Origin: Burkholderiaceae bacterium
GTDB lineage: Bacteria; Pseudomonadota; Gammaproteobacteria; Burkholderiales; Burkholderiaceae_C
Assembly: GCA_018780645.1 (NCBI GenBank)
Contig: JADMJJ010000005.1
Coordinates: forward strand, 124,001-188,000
DNA: 64,000 nucleotides
Direction: 5' to 3'
The notes under the pieces were generated by a model that was given only the letters and a program-made list of their open reading frames with translations, was not told where the DNA came from and did no database searches. A program made the translations under genes and the position numbers. Shown here one piece after another: positions 24,313 through 32,979 of the stretch. The first letter of the stretch is position 1, and every line of letters starts with the position of its first letter.

Positions 24313-25370
24313 GGGGTCTCGATTCGGATCTGGCGCCAGGCCAGGGATTCACCGCCGCACAGCGGCTTGAGCTGGGCATCGCCAAAGGCCACGGCCTCGG
24401 GCAGGGTCCAGCTCTCCTTGCGCAGCGTCACGGTGCCGGTGTTACGCGGCAGGCCGTAGAAGGCCGGGCCGTTGAAGCTGGCAAAGGCTTCGAGCTTGTC
24501 GAGCGCGCCGGCCTCCTCGAAGGCCTGGGCATACAGCTCCAGCGCCGACAGCGCCGTGAAGCAGCCCGCGCCGCAGACCGATTGCTCCTTCAGCTGGGCC
24601 GCATGCGGCGCGCTGTCGGTGCCGAGGAAGAACTTCTCGCTGCCCGAGGTCGCAGCGACCAGCAGGGCCAGGCGGTGCTCCTCGCGCTTGAGCACTGGCA
24701 GGCAGTAGTAGTGCGGGCGCAGGCCACCGGTGAAGATGGCATTGCGGTTGAACAGCAGATGCTGGGGCGTCAAGGTGGCAGCGGTGAAAGCATCGGCACC
24801 GGCCACGTACTGGGCCGCCTCCTTGGTCGTGATGTGCTCGAACACCACCTTCAGCTCGGGGAAGTCGGCGCGCAGCGGGCGCATCACCTGATCGATGAAC
24901 ACGGCCTCGCGGTCGAACACATCGATGTCGCCGGCGGTGACTTCGCCGTGGACCAGCAGCAAGAGGCCGGCGCGCTGCATCGCCTCCAGCGTCTTGTAGG
25001 TCTTGCGCACGTCGGTCACGCCGGCATCGCTATTGGTCGTCGCGCCGGCCGGGTAGAGCTTCAGCGCAACCACGCCCGCTTCCTTGGCCCGGGCGATCTC
25101 GTCCGGCGGCGTGTTGTCCGTCAGGTACAGCGTCATCTGCGGCTCGAAGGCCAGGCCCTCCGGCACCGCCGCGACGATGCGCTCGCGGTAGGCCAGCGCC
25201 TGCACGGCCGTGGTGATGGGCGGGCGCAGATTGGGCATGATGATGGCGCGACCGAACTGGCGCGCCGTGTAGGGCACGACGCTTTGCATGGCGGCGCCGT
25301 CGCGCACATGCAGATGCCAGTCGTCGGGTCGGGTGAGGTTCAGCTCTTGCGGAGTAGTGGTAGAGGCCAT
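24309..25370 (-). CDS. pyrC: Dihydroorotase (PyrC type)
   Basis: Third step of de novo pyrimidine synthesis, converting carbamoyl aspartate to dihydroorotate. 353 residues, the usual length of the short E. coli-type Pyr[10 protein letters not shown] gives the HxH zinc pair and RxG substrate contact; [17 protein letters not shown] contains the carboxylated Lys; [13 protein letters not shown] and LGTDSAPH contribute the further His and Asp ligands. ATG 25370 ([10 protein letters not shown]) was chosen because the upstream extension is not conserved-looking. It is first in an overlapping three-gene unit. Confidence 0.94.
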   Translation of the reverse strand: MASTTTPQELNLTRPDDWHLHVRDGAAMQSVVPYTARQFGRAIIMPNLRPPITTAVQALAYRERIVAAVPEGLAFEPQMTLYLTDNTPPDEIARAKEAGVVALKLYPAGATTNSDAGVTDVRKTYKTLEAMQRAGLLLLVHGEVTAGDIDVFDREAVFIDQVMRPLRADFPELKVVFEHITTKEAAQYVAGADAFTAATLTPQHLLFNRNAIFTGGLRPHYYCLPVLKREEHRLALLVAATSGSEKFFLGTDSAPHAAQLKEQSVCGAGCFTALSALELYAQAFEEAGALDKLEAFASFNGPAFYGLPRNTGTVTLRKESWTLPEAVAFGDAQLKPLCGGESLAWRQIRIETP

Positions 25371-25480
25371 GCCGCATTGTCCCAAACTCTGGAGGGGGAA
25401 TAGCCCCTCATTGCATCCCTTTTTGGGCAACATGCGTACCAGCCATCGCGCACCATTGCGCATCAACACTCGGAGCCGCC

Positions 25481-26362
25481 ATGCCCCATCGCCGCCTTGC
25501 CCTGTCCACCTGCTCGCTGGCCACCCTCACCCTGCTGGCCGCCTGCGCCACGCCCGAAACCATGGGCCCGCCGGCCAAGGAGATGATCTATGCCGTGACC
25601 AGCTCCAACAAGCTGATCCAGTTCAATGCCGGCCAGCCGCAGAAGCTGCTCAGCAGCAAGGCGCTGACCGGCCTGGCGGCCCAGGAGCGCCTGCTGGGCA
25701 TAGATTACCGGGTGGCCAAGGGCCAGCTGTTCGCGCTGGGCGCCAGCGGCCAGCTCTACCGCATCAACACGGCCGACGGCAGCGTCAGCCTGATCGGCAC
25801 GCCTTCGGCCCTGCCCAGGGACGGTGCCACCGAATGGGGTTTCGACTTCAACCCGACGGTGGACCGCATTCGCGTCGTCAACGATGCCGGCTTCAATCTG
25901 CGCCTGCACCCCGACACCGGCGCCATCGTCGATGGGAATGCCGATCAGCCCGGCGTGCAGTTCGACGGCAAGCTGGCCTATGACGCGGCCGACACCAACG
26001 CCGGCAAGACGCCTACCGTGGTGGCGGCCGGCTACACCTACAACAAGACCAACGACAAGATCACCACCAACTACGCGCTGGACGGCAAGCAGGGCCTGCT
26101 GGTGCACCAGGGCACGCGCGAGGGCGTGATGCCTGCTGTGTCACCGAACACCGGCCGGCTCTACACCGTGGGTTCGCTGGGCCTGGGCAGTTTCGAACGC
26201 GCCACCCTGGACATCTCGGACCTGTCGAACGCGGCCTACACGGCGGTCAGCAGCGGCGCCAAGTCGGCCTGGTACCGCATCGACCTGGCGACCGGCAAGG
26301 CGACACTGGTCGGCACGGTGGCCGGCGGCGAGGCCTTGGTGGGAGCAGCGATCGAGCCTTAG
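25481..26362 (+). CDS. DUF4394 domain lipoprotein
   Basis: 293 residues. The signal peptide ends in a lipobox (TLLAAC, Cys about residue 22), so it is probably a lipoprotein. The rest matches DUF4394: [79 protein letters not shown] and GATLVG-type ends. The family is beta-rich, propeller-like and of unknown function. Divergent from pyrC (111-bp shared upstream region) and convergent with gltL, overlapping its stop by 4 bp. Confidence 0.88.
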   Translation: MPHRRLALSTCSLATLTLLAACATPETMGPPAKEMIYAVTSSNKLIQFNAGQPQKLLSSKALTGLAAQERLLGIDYRVAKGQLFALGASGQLYRINTADGSVSLIGTPSALPRDGATEWGFDFNPTVDRIRVVNDAGFNLRLHPDTGAIVDGNADQPGVQFDGKLAYDAADTNAGKTPTVVAAGYTYNKTNDKITTNYALDGKQGLLVHQGTREGVMPAVSPNTGRLYTVGSLGLGSFERATLDISDLSNAAYTAVSSGAKSAWYRIDLATGKATLVGTVAGGEALVGAAIEP

Positions 26363-27093
26363 TGTTGCAGGATCTTTGACAGGAAGTCCTTGGCCCGCGG
26401 CGAGCGGGCGTCAGGGTTGCCGAAGAACTCGTCCTTCTTGCAGTCCTCGACTATTCGGCCGGCGTCCATGAAGATGACCCGGTGGCTGACCTTGCGCGCA
26501 AAGCCCATCTCGTGGGTCACGCACATCATCGTCATGCCCTCCTGGGCCAGGGCCACCATCACGTCCAGCACCTCGCCGACCATCTCGGGGTCCAACGCCG
26601 AGGTCGGTTCGTCAAACAGCATCACGATGGGGTCCATCGACAGCGCACGGGCAATCGCCACGCGCTGCTGCTGACCACCGGACAGCTGGCCGGGGAATTT
26701 GTCCTTCTGCGCCATCAGTCCGACGCGGTCCAGCATCTTCAGGCCGCGCGCCTTGGCGTCGTCCAGATTGCGGCCCAGCACCTTGATCTGGGCCAGTGTC
26801 AGGTTCTCGGTCACCGACAGGTGCGGGAACAGCTCGAAGTTCTGGAACACCATGCCCACGCGCGAGCGCAGCTTGGGCAGGTCGGTGCCTGGTGCGGCGA
26901 TCGAGATGCCGTCCACCACGATGTCGCCCTTCTGGATAGGCTCCAGCGCGTTGACCGTCTTGATCAGCGTGGATTTGCCCGAGCCCGAGGGCCCGCAGAC
27001 CACGACCACCTCACCGGCCTTGATGCTGGTCGTGCAGTCGGTCAGCACCTGGAAGCTGCCGTACCACTTGGAGACGTTTTTGATGTCGATCAT
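26359..27093 (-). CDS. gltL: Glutamate/aspartate ABC transporter ATPase
   Basis: 244-residue ATP-binding subunit of a polar amino-acid importer. Walker [11 protein letters not shown]-loop [10 protein letters not shown], signature LSGGQQQR, Walker [14 protein letters not shown] and switch His in VTHEMGFA are all intact. GGAGGA lies five bases before the ATG. It is last in the gltIJKL order and separated from gltK by an 87-bp gap that contains a GC-rich repeat (27106-27172). Its stop overlaps the DUF4394 gene stop region. Confidence 0.93.
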   Translation of the reverse strand: MIDIKNVSKWYGSFQVLTDCTTSIKAGEVVVVCGPSGSGKSTLIKTVNALEPIQKGDIVVDGISIAAPGTDLPKLRSRVGMVFQNFELFPHLSVTENLTLAQIKVLGRNLDDAKARGLKMLDRVGLMAQKDKFPGQLSGGQQQRVAIARALSMDPIVMLFDEPTSALDPEMVGEVLDVMVALAQEGMTMMCVTHEMGFARKVSHRVIFMDAGRIVEDCKKDEFFGNPDARSPRAKDFLSKILQH

Positions 27094-27105
27094 GTTGTCC
27101 TCCGA

Positions 27106-27172
27106 CGAGCCGCCCCTAGGAGGACAGGCGCCCCCTCGGGGGGCAGCGAACGATAGTGAGCGTGGGGGTTCA
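27106..27172. repeat. GC-rich intergenic repeat of Burkholderiales type
   Basis: Between gltK and gltL: an AGCCGCCCCTAGG start, then GCGCCCCCTCGGGGGGCAGC forming a CCCCC/GGGGG hairpin, then a GCGAACGATAGTGAGCGTGGGGG tail. I recall near-identical intergenic elements in many Comamonadaceae and relatives. Because it splits an operon, it is transcribed and may affect gltL expression or message stability. Confidence 0.65.
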
Positions 27173-27180
27173 TATCAAGC

Positions 27181-27852
27181 CTAGCGAATGATTTGGATCT
27201 TCTTCTGCAGACGCCGTACAAGCATCGACAGGCTGAAGCAGATCACGAAGTAAACGACGGCGGCAACGAGATAGGTTTCCACCGGCCGGTTGAAGTTCTT
27301 GCCGGCGACCTCGAAGCCCTTGAGCAGGTCATAGGCGCCGATGGCATAGACCAGGGAGGTGTCCTGGAACAGGATGATGGTCTGGGTCAGGAGCACCGGC
27401 AGCATATTGCGGAAGGCCTGGGGCAGCACGATGAAGCGCATGCTCTGGCCATAGGTCATGCCCACCGCCTGGGCCGCCTGCACCTGGCCGCGCGACACCG
27501 ACTGTATGCCGGCACGCATGATCTCCGAGTAGTAGGCCGCCTCGAACACCGTGAAGGTGATGATGGCCGACAGCTCGGCGCCCATGGGCTTGCCGATCAG
27601 CAGCGGTATCAGCAGGAAGAACCACAGAATCACCATCACCAGCGGGATCGAGCGCAGCGTGTTCACATAGAACGCCGCCGGCATCACCAGCCATTTGATG
27701 CCGGACAGCCGCATCATCGCCAGTATCGTGCCCAGCACGATGCCGCCTATCATGGCCACCAGGGTCAGCTGGACGGAGAAGATCAGGCCCTTGGCGATGA
27801 AGCCGGAGATGACGTTCCAGTTCAGGAAAGCAAAGTCGAGGTTTAACATCAC
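27181..27852 (-). CDS. gltK: Glutamate/aspartate ABC transporter permease GltK
   Basis: 223-residue inner-membrane permease of the HisM/GltK type with about five transmembrane helices. The N-terminal amphipathic FLNWNVISGFIAKGLIFSVQLT, the PLVMVILWFF segment and the EAA loop EIMRAGIQSVSRGQVQAAQAVGMTYGQSM are clear. The EAA motif contacts the GltL ATPase. It overlaps gltJ by 4 bp, ensuring coupled translation of the two permease subunits. Confidence 0.93.
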   Translation of the reverse strand: MMLNLDFAFLNWNVISGFIAKGLIFSVQLTLVAMIGGIVLGTILAMMRLSGIKWLVMPAAFYVNTLRSIPLVMVILWFFLLIPLLIGKPMGAELSAIITFTVFEAAYYSEIMRAGIQSVSRGQVQAAQAVGMTYGQSMRFIVLPQAFRNMLPVLLTQTIILFQDTSLVYAIGAYDLLKGFEVAGKNFNRPVETYLVAAVVYFVICFSLSMLVRRLQKKIQIIR

Positions 27853-28559
27853 TTGCCCCCCCCTGCTGCACCGGGTACGCGAACCCGTTCTTCAATGAAC
27901 AGCATGATGCGGTTGATGGCAAAGGCCGAGACGAAGTACAGGCCGGTCACGGCCAGATAGACCTCGATGCCGCGCGAGGTTTCTTCCTGCGCCTGCATGG
28001 CGAACATCGTCAGCTCGGCGATGCTGACGGCAAAGGCCACCGACGAGTTCTTGATGATGTTCATCGCCTCGCTGGTCAGTGGCGGGATGACGACGCGAAA
28101 GGCCATCGGCATCAGCACATAGCGGTAGGTCTGCGGCAGGGTCAGGCCCATGGCCAGGCCGGCGTAGCGCTGGCCGGTGGGCAGCGAGCGTATGCCGGCC
28201 TTGATCTGCTCGGAGATACGCGCCGAGGTGAAGAAGCCCAGCGCGAAGACGACCAGCACAAAGCTCGGAATCTCGCGCAGCGACAGAAAAATCGATGGCA
28301 GCACGTGGTACCAGAGGAACAGTTGCACCAGCAGCGGGATGTTGCGGAACAGCTCGGTCCAGCATTCGCCCAGCATTGCCAGGCCCTTGTTGGGCACGGT
28401 GCGCAGAATGCCCATCAGGGTGCCCACAAGCAGGGCCACGACGAGCGCGCTCAAGCCCACGGACAGGGTCCAACCCCAGGCCGACATCAGCCATTCCAGG
28501 TAGGTTCGCCCCCCACCGGTGTCGAGCAGGAATACCTGCCAGTCCCAAGTTTTGCCCAC
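27849..28559 (-). CDS. gltJ: Glutamate/aspartate ABC transporter permease GltJ
   Basis: 236-residue permease subunit. W-rich N-terminus (KTWDWQVFL), FRNIPLLVQLFLWYHVLPS and the EAA loop ISEQIKAGIRSLPTGQRYAGLAMGLTLPQTY match GltJ/HisQ-type permeases. It follows gltI after a 93-bp gap with an attenuator-like hairpin and overlaps gltK by 4 bp. With GltK it forms the transmembrane channel for acidic amino acids. Confidence 0.93.
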   Translation of the reverse strand: MGKTWDWQVFLLDTGGGRTYLEWLMSAWGWTLSVGLSALVVALLVGTLMGILRTVPNKGLAMLGECWTELFRNIPLLVQLFLWYHVLPSIFLSLREIPSFVLVVFALGFFTSARISEQIKAGIRSLPTGQRYAGLAMGLTLPQTYRYVLMPMAFRVVIPPLTSEAMNIIKNSSVAFAVSIAELTMFAMQAQEETSRGIEVYLAVTGLYFVSAFAINRIMLFIEERVRVPGAAGGGK

Positions 28560-28582
28560 GGGGCTTCCTCCTCAAGGCGATG

Positions 28583-28632
28583 TCTCAAAAATGCAATCGC
28601 GGCAGGCCTTCATTGTGAAGTGACCTGCCGCG
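28583..28632 (-). terminator. Attenuator-like hairpin between gltI and gltJ
   Basis: On the minus strand, CGCGGCAGG and CCTGCCGCG (28632-28624 and 28606-28598) form a 9-bp stem with an inner CTTCA/TGAAG stem; a TTTTT run follows within a few bases (complement of 28586-28590). The layout is that of a weak Rho-independent terminator. In such operons partial termination or RNA stabilisation after the binding-protein gene gives more binding protein than permease. Confidence 0.65.
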
Positions 28633-28652
28633 CGTCGCTCAAGAACGGCGAT

Positions 28653-29549
28653 TTACTTCTTGGCGTAGTCTTCCATCGGCTTTTCGTTCGGGTTCGCCCA
28701 GGCCGCCTTGGTGTTGTCGTTCAGCGGCAGGCCGACCTTGACGTTGGCGGGCGGGATCGGTTGCAGGAACCACTTGTCCCACAGCTTGGCCAGGTCACCG
28801 GACTTGATCATCGCCTTGATGCTGTCGTCCACGGCCTTCTTGAACGCCGGGTCGTCCTTGCGCATCATGATGGCGATGGGCTCGACCGACAGCACCTCGC
28901 CGGCGATCTTGAAGTCGGCCGGGTTCTTGGCCTTGGCGATATTGGCGGCCAGGATGGAGCCGTCCATCACGAAGGCGTCGGCACGGCCCGATTCCAGCAG
29001 CAGGAAGCTGTCGGCGTGGTCCTTGCCGAACACTTCCTTGAAGTCAACGCCGGTGGCGCGCTCATGCTTGCGCAGGGTCTGCACCGAGGTGGTGCCGGTG
29101 GTGGTGGCCACCGTCTTGCCATTGAGCTGGTTGATCGAGTTGATGCCCGAATTGGCCTTCACGACCATGCGCACTTCCTCGACATAGGTGGTGATGGCAA
29201 AGGCCACGTCCTTCTGGCGGGTGGCATTGTTGGTGGTGGAGCCGCACTCCAGGTCCACGGTGCCGTTCTGCACCAGCGGGATGCGGTTCTGCGAGGTCAC
29301 CGGCTGGTACTTGATGTCCAGCTTGGCCAGGCCCAGCTGCTTTTGAATGTCGGCCAGCGCCTTTTGGCAGACTTCCACATGGAAGCCGGTATAGACGCCA
29401 TTGCCCAGCGTGAACGACAGGCCGGAGGACTCGCGCACACCCATGGTGACGGACGCGCTGTCCTTGATCTTCTTCAGTGTGTCTTCGGCGTGGACCAGGC
29501 CGGTGGCGCAGGACATGGCGGCGGCCAAAACAAGCAGTGACTTCTTCAT
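28653..29549 (-). CDS. gltI: Glutamate/aspartate periplasmic binding protein
   Basis: 298-residue periplasmic solute-binding protein. Signal peptide MKKSLLVLAAAMSCATGLVHA. The mature part has SASVTMGVRESSGLSFTLGNGVYTGFHVEVCQ, LVQNGTVDLECGSTTNN and VATTTGTTSVQTLRKHERA, the markers of the GltI/DEBP family for glutamate and aspartate. ATG 29549 has AGAGGAGA three bases upstream. It heads gltIJKL, and its LysR neighbour lies 145 bp upstream in the same orientation. Confidence 0.94.
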   Translation of the reverse strand: MKKSLLVLAAAMSCATGLVHAEDTLKKIKDSASVTMGVRESSGLSFTLGNGVYTGFHVEVCQKALADIQKQLGLAKLDIKYQPVTSQNRIPLVQNGTVDLECGSTTNNATRQKDVAFAITTYVEEVRMVVKANSGINSINQLNGKTVATTTGTTSVQTLRKHERATGVDFKEVFGKDHADSFLLLESGRADAFVMDGSILAANIAKAKNPADFKIAGEVLSVEPIAIMMRKDDPAFKKAVDDSIKAMIKSGDLAKLWDKWFLQPIPPANVKVGLPLNDNTKAAWANPNEKPMEDYAKK

Positions 29550-29694
29550 GGGGTCTCCTCTGGAGTTCAACAACAAGGTTCGATCTGAAAGGGCGCAGCA
29601 GACCACGCCGGAACGGGTTTGCATCTACGGAGTTTTACTCATTTGCAGGTTTCGTGCCTGAATGCTGGCTCGGCAGTGAGGCTATGTTTGACCA

Positions 29695-30609
29695 TCAGTG
29701 CGCCGTCAGGTAGGCCCACAGCGCCTTGGCCACCGGTTTGGCCCGCCGGGCCAGCTCGGGCCGCTCGCGGTAGATGCGCAACTCCATCGTCAACTCGTAC
29801 TGACCCTCGGCGCTGGCACGCACCAGACGTCCGGCCTGCAGATCCTGCTTGACCGAGCTTGCCGGCAGAAAGGCCAGGCCGTGGCCTTCGAGCGCCATCG
29901 CCTTCAGGCCCTCGGCCATATCGGTTTCGTAGATCACGTCGAACTTCAGCGGCACCGGCGACGCCTTGGCGATCAGCTCGACCATGCGGCCCAGATAGGC
30001 GCCGGAGGCATAGCTGAGGAAGGGCACGCTGTGGCCGGGCGCGCCGGGCAGCTGGAACAGCGGCCTGCCATCCTTGCCGGCCTTGGCATAGGCGGCCACC
30101 GTTTCATGGCCCAGCGACAGCATCTCGTAGCGTTCCGGGTCCAGCTGCAGCGGCTGGCTCGGGTGGTGGTAGGCGATCAGAAGGTCGCAATTACCCTCGG
30201 TCAGCTGCATCACCGCATCGTGCACGTTCAGTGCATTGAGACGGCAGTTCAACTCGCCGAAGCTGCGCCGCAGATCCATCAGCCAGTGCGGGAAGAAGCT
30301 GAAGGCCAGCGAATGCGGCAGCGCGAACTCGATCATGTCCTGGCCCGCAACCTGGTGGCTGCGCATCATATTGCGGGTGGACTGCAGACTACCAAGGATC
30401 TCGATCGCCTGGGCCAGAAAGGTACTGCCGGCCGGGGTCAGGCGGGTCGGGTAGAACGAACGATCCACCAGATCAATGCCCGCCCAGGCCTCCAGCGCCT
30501 GGATGCGGCGCGAGAACGCGGGTTGGGTCACATGCCTGAGCTGGGCGGAGCGCGAGAAACTGCGCGTCTCCGCAAGGCTGACGAAATCTTCTAACCATTT
30601 GGTGTCCAC
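29695..30609 (-). CDS. LysR-family transcriptional regulator
   Basis: 304 residues. N-terminal winged helix MDTKWLEDFVSLAETRSFSRSAQLRHVTQPAFSRRIQALEAW is followed by the periplasmic-binding-protein-like effector domain (about 90-300). It is encoded directly upstream of gltI in the same direction, a frequent arrangement for regulators of acidic amino-acid import in Burkholderiales; regulation of gltIJKL is inference. It is unusual for LysR genes in not being divergent from its presumed target. Confidence 0.92.
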   Translation of the reverse strand: MDTKWLEDFVSLAETRSFSRSAQLRHVTQPAFSRRIQALEAWAGIDLVDRSFYPTRLTPAGSTFLAQAIEILGSLQSTRNMMRSHQVAGQDMIEFALPHSLAFSFFPHWLMDLRRSFGELNCRLNALNVHDAVMQLTEGNCDLLIAYHHPSQPLQLDPERYEMLSLGHETVAAYAKAGKDGRPLFQLPGAPGHSVPFLSYASGAYLGRMVELIAKASPVPLKFDVIYETDMAEGLKAMALEGHGLAFLPASSVKQDLQAGRLVRASAEGQYELTMELRIYRERPELARRAKPVAKALWAYLTAH

Positions 30610-30630
30610 GGCGGCAGTGTAGCGGGGCGC

Positions 30631-32448
30631 TCAGGCCGGGACTGCCTCACTGCCCGCCTGTTGCATGCGCCACATGGCCGCATAGCGCCCACCCATCTCC
30701 ATCAGTCGCTGGTGGTTGCCCCGCTCGATGATGTGGCCCCGCTCCATGACCAGGATCTCGTGGGCGTCCACCACGGTGGAAAGGCGGTGGGCGATCACCA
30801 GCACCGTCTTGTTCTGCGCGGCGGCCTCCAGCTCGGCCTGTATGGCCCGCTCATTGCTGGAGTCCAGCGCCGAGGTGGCCTCGTCGAAGATCAGGATGGG
30901 CGGATTCTTCAGCAGCGTGCGGGCGATGGCCACCCGCTGCTTCTCGCCACCGCTGAGCTTGAGGCCACGCTCGCCGACCATGGTCTCGTACCCCTTGGGC
31001 GTGGAGGCGATGAAGTCGTGGATATGGGCAGCGCTCGCCGCCGCCTCGATCTGCTCGCGCGAGGCTCCGGGCTGACCGTAGGCGATGTTGTAGGCCACCG
31101 TGTCATTGAACAGCACCGTATCCTGGGGCACGATGCCGATGGCGCGGCGCAGGCTGCCCTGGGTGACCTGGCGCACATCCTGGCCGTCTATGGTGATGCG
31201 GCCGTTGTCCACATCGTAAAAGCGATACAGCAGCCGCGCCAGGGTGGATTTGCCTGAACCGCTGGGTCCGACCACGGCCACCTTCTTGCCAGCCGGAATC
31301 TCGAAACTGATCTCGTGCAGGATCTCGCGGGCCGGATCGTAGGCAAAGCGCACCTTCTCGAAGCGGACGGTCGCTCCCTGCACGGCCAGCGGCTTGGCGC
31401 CTGGCGCATCGGCCACCTCGCGCTCGCGCTCCAGCAGACTGAACATCTTGTCCAGATCGGTCAGACCCTGCTTGATCTCGCGGTAGATCACACCCAGGAA
31501 GTTCAAGGGGATGTAGAGCTGGATCATGAAGGCATTGATCATCACCAGATCGCCCAGGGTCATGCGGCCATCGACCACGCCCTGCGTCGCGCGCCACAGC
31601 ATCGCCACCAGGGCTACGGCGATGATCATCTGCTGACCGGTGTTCAGCAGCGACAAGGTGGACTGTGACTTCAGCTGGGCGCGCCGCAACTTCTCCAGAC
31701 TCTCGTCGTAGCGCTTGGCCTCGAAGTCCTCGTTGTTGAAGTACTTGACCGTCTCGTAGTTCAGCAGCGCGTCTATGGCCTTGGTATGAGCCACCGAGTC
31801 GAGCTCGTTGAGCAGCTTGCGGAACTTGGTGCGCCACTCGGTCACCAGGATGGTGAACGTCACGTAGAACACCAGCGCAATGATGGTGATGCCGGCGAAC
31901 CAGATGTCGAACTTCACTGCCAGCAAGCTCAGCACCAGAGTCACCTCCAGCAGGGTGGGCAGGATGCTGTAGAGCGAGTACGAGATCAGCGAATGCACGG
32001 CGCGGGTGCCGCGCTCAATATCGCGCGTCATGCCGCCGGTCTGGCGCTCCAGATGGAAGCGCAGGCTCAGATCATGCAGATGGCGGAACACCTGCAGCGA
32101 GATGCTGCGCGCCGTGCCCTCGGTGGCCTTGGCAAAGATCAGTTCGCGCAACTCGGTGAACAGCGAGGTCGCCAGCCTCAAGCCCCCATAGGCCAGCAGC
32201 AGCCCCAGCGGCAGCACCAGCAGCGCCTGCGGGTCACCGGGCTTGATGGCCAGCGTGTCGATCAGCTGCTTGAGCAGCAGGGGCACGCCCACATTGGCCA
32301 GCTTGGCCGCGACCAGAAAGCCGAGGGCGATGCTCACCCGCCAGCGATAGCGCCACAGATAGGGGAACAGTTTCTGCAGCGTGCCCCAGTCGGAACGGGC
32401 GGCGGCTGGCGCAGTGCTGGCGGGGGCGGCGGCGGTATGAGGGGGCAT
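30631..32448 (-). CDS. ATM1/HMT1-like ABC exporter (fused permease-ATPase)
   Basis: 605 residues: an exporter-type transmembrane domain (about 25-330, six helices) fused to an ATPase (about 350-595). The segment FHLERQTGGMTRDIERGTRAV is diagnostic of the ATM1/ABCB7-HMT1 group, linked to glutathione-complexed iron-sulfur or heavy-metal export. Walker [10 protein letters not shown], signature LKLSGGEKQR, Walker B ILIFDEATSALD and switch His in IAHRLSTV are intact. The downstream of the two candidate ATGs (32448, MPPHTAAAP) is chosen because the longer version would run over the repeat half-copy and the start region of the divergent gene. Confidence 0.92.
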   Translation of the reverse strand: MPPHTAAAPASTAPAAARSDWGTLQKLFPYLWRYRWRVSIALGFLVAAKLANVGVPLLLKQLIDTLAIKPGDPQALLVLPLGLLLAYGGLRLATSLFTELRELIFAKATEGTARSISLQVFRHLHDLSLRFHLERQTGGMTRDIERGTRAVHSLISYSLYSILPTLLEVTLVLSLLAVKFDIWFAGITIIALVFYVTFTILVTEWRTKFRKLLNELDSVAHTKAIDALLNYETVKYFNNEDFEAKRYDESLEKLRRAQLKSQSTLSLLNTGQQMIIAVALVAMLWRATQGVVDGRMTLGDLVMINAFMIQLYIPLNFLGVIYREIKQGLTDLDKMFSLLEREREVADAPGAKPLAVQGATVRFEKVRFAYDPAREILHEISFEIPAGKKVAVVGPSGSGKSTLARLLYRFYDVDNGRITIDGQDVRQVTQGSLRRAIGIVPQDTVLFNDTVAYNIAYGQPGASREQIEAAASAAHIHDFIASTPKGYETMVGERGLKLSGGEKQRVAIARTLLKNPPILIFDEATSALDSSNERAIQAELEAAAQNKTVLVIAHRLSTVVDAHEILVMERGHIIERGNHQRLMEMGGRYAAMWRMQQAGSEAVPA

Positions 32449-32515
32449 GTGGGGCGCAGATCTTGCTTGGAACTCGGTCGTGAAAGAATAGGGAGAACTC
32501 GATTGAGCACAGAAC

Positions 32516-32541
32516 ACTTCGTGGTCTGTCCCACAAGTCAT
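32516..32541. repeat. Dispersed hairpin repeat, right half-copy
   Basis: CTTCGTGGTCTGTCCCACAAGTCAT matches the right arm of the copies at 37801 and 40289 (GGTCTGTCCCGCAAGGTCAT). No convincing left arm is present in the gap before it. It lies between the divergent ABC exporter and thioesterase genes, 16 bp before the thioesterase start. Confidence 0.45.
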
Positions 32542-32556
32542 AAGCAGGCCTACATC

Positions 32557-32979
32557 ATGACCGATACCCCGATTTCAAGCAGCTCGCCCGATGCGATACC
32601 GCAATTCCCCCGCGAACTGGCGTTGCGCGTGATGCCGATGCCGGCCGACGCCAACCACAACGGCGACGTGTTCGGCGGCTGGATCATGGCCCAGGTGGAC
32701 ATTGCCGGCTCGGTGCTGCCGGCCCGCCTGTCGCGCGGCCGCGTCGCCACCGTGGCGGTGAAGGAGTTCCTGTTCAAGCAGCCGGTGTCTATCGGCGATC
32801 TGCTGTCGTTCTACGTGCAGGTGACCCGGGTCGGTCGCACCTCGGTGACCGTCAAGGTCGAGGTAATTGCCGAGCGCAATCCCGTTGACCCCCATGTGGT
32901 CAAGGTCACCGAGGCGCAGCTGACCTATGTGGCCATTGACGAACAAGGCCAGCCCAGGCCGTTCAAGCTGGCCGCCTGA
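32557..32979 (+). CDS. Acyl-CoA thioesterase, YciA family
   Basis: 140-residue hot-dog-fold enzyme that hydrolyses acyl-CoA to fatty acid and CoA. ADANHNGDVFGGWIMAQVDIAG contains the conserved NGD...GG...D pattern of YciA/cytosolic acyl-CoA hydrolases, with the helix Asp as catalytic residue. RVATVAVKEFLFKQPVSIGDLLSFYVQV and VEVIAERN complete the signature. The stop codon TGA shares bases with the ATG of the next gene. Confidence 0.92.
   Translation: MTDTPISSSSPDAIPQFPRELALRVMPMPADANHNGDVFGGWIMAQVDIAGSVLPARLSRGRVATVAVKEFLFKQPVSIGDLLSFYVQVTRVGRTSVTVKVEVIAERNPVDPHVVKVTEAQLTYVAIDEQGQPRPFKLAA

Noticed and set aside
30450-30475. GAACGAACGATC-like sequence inside the LysR gene
   Set aside because: It is coding sequence, lacks symmetry, and is far from any promoter, so it is not counted as a second TetR operator.
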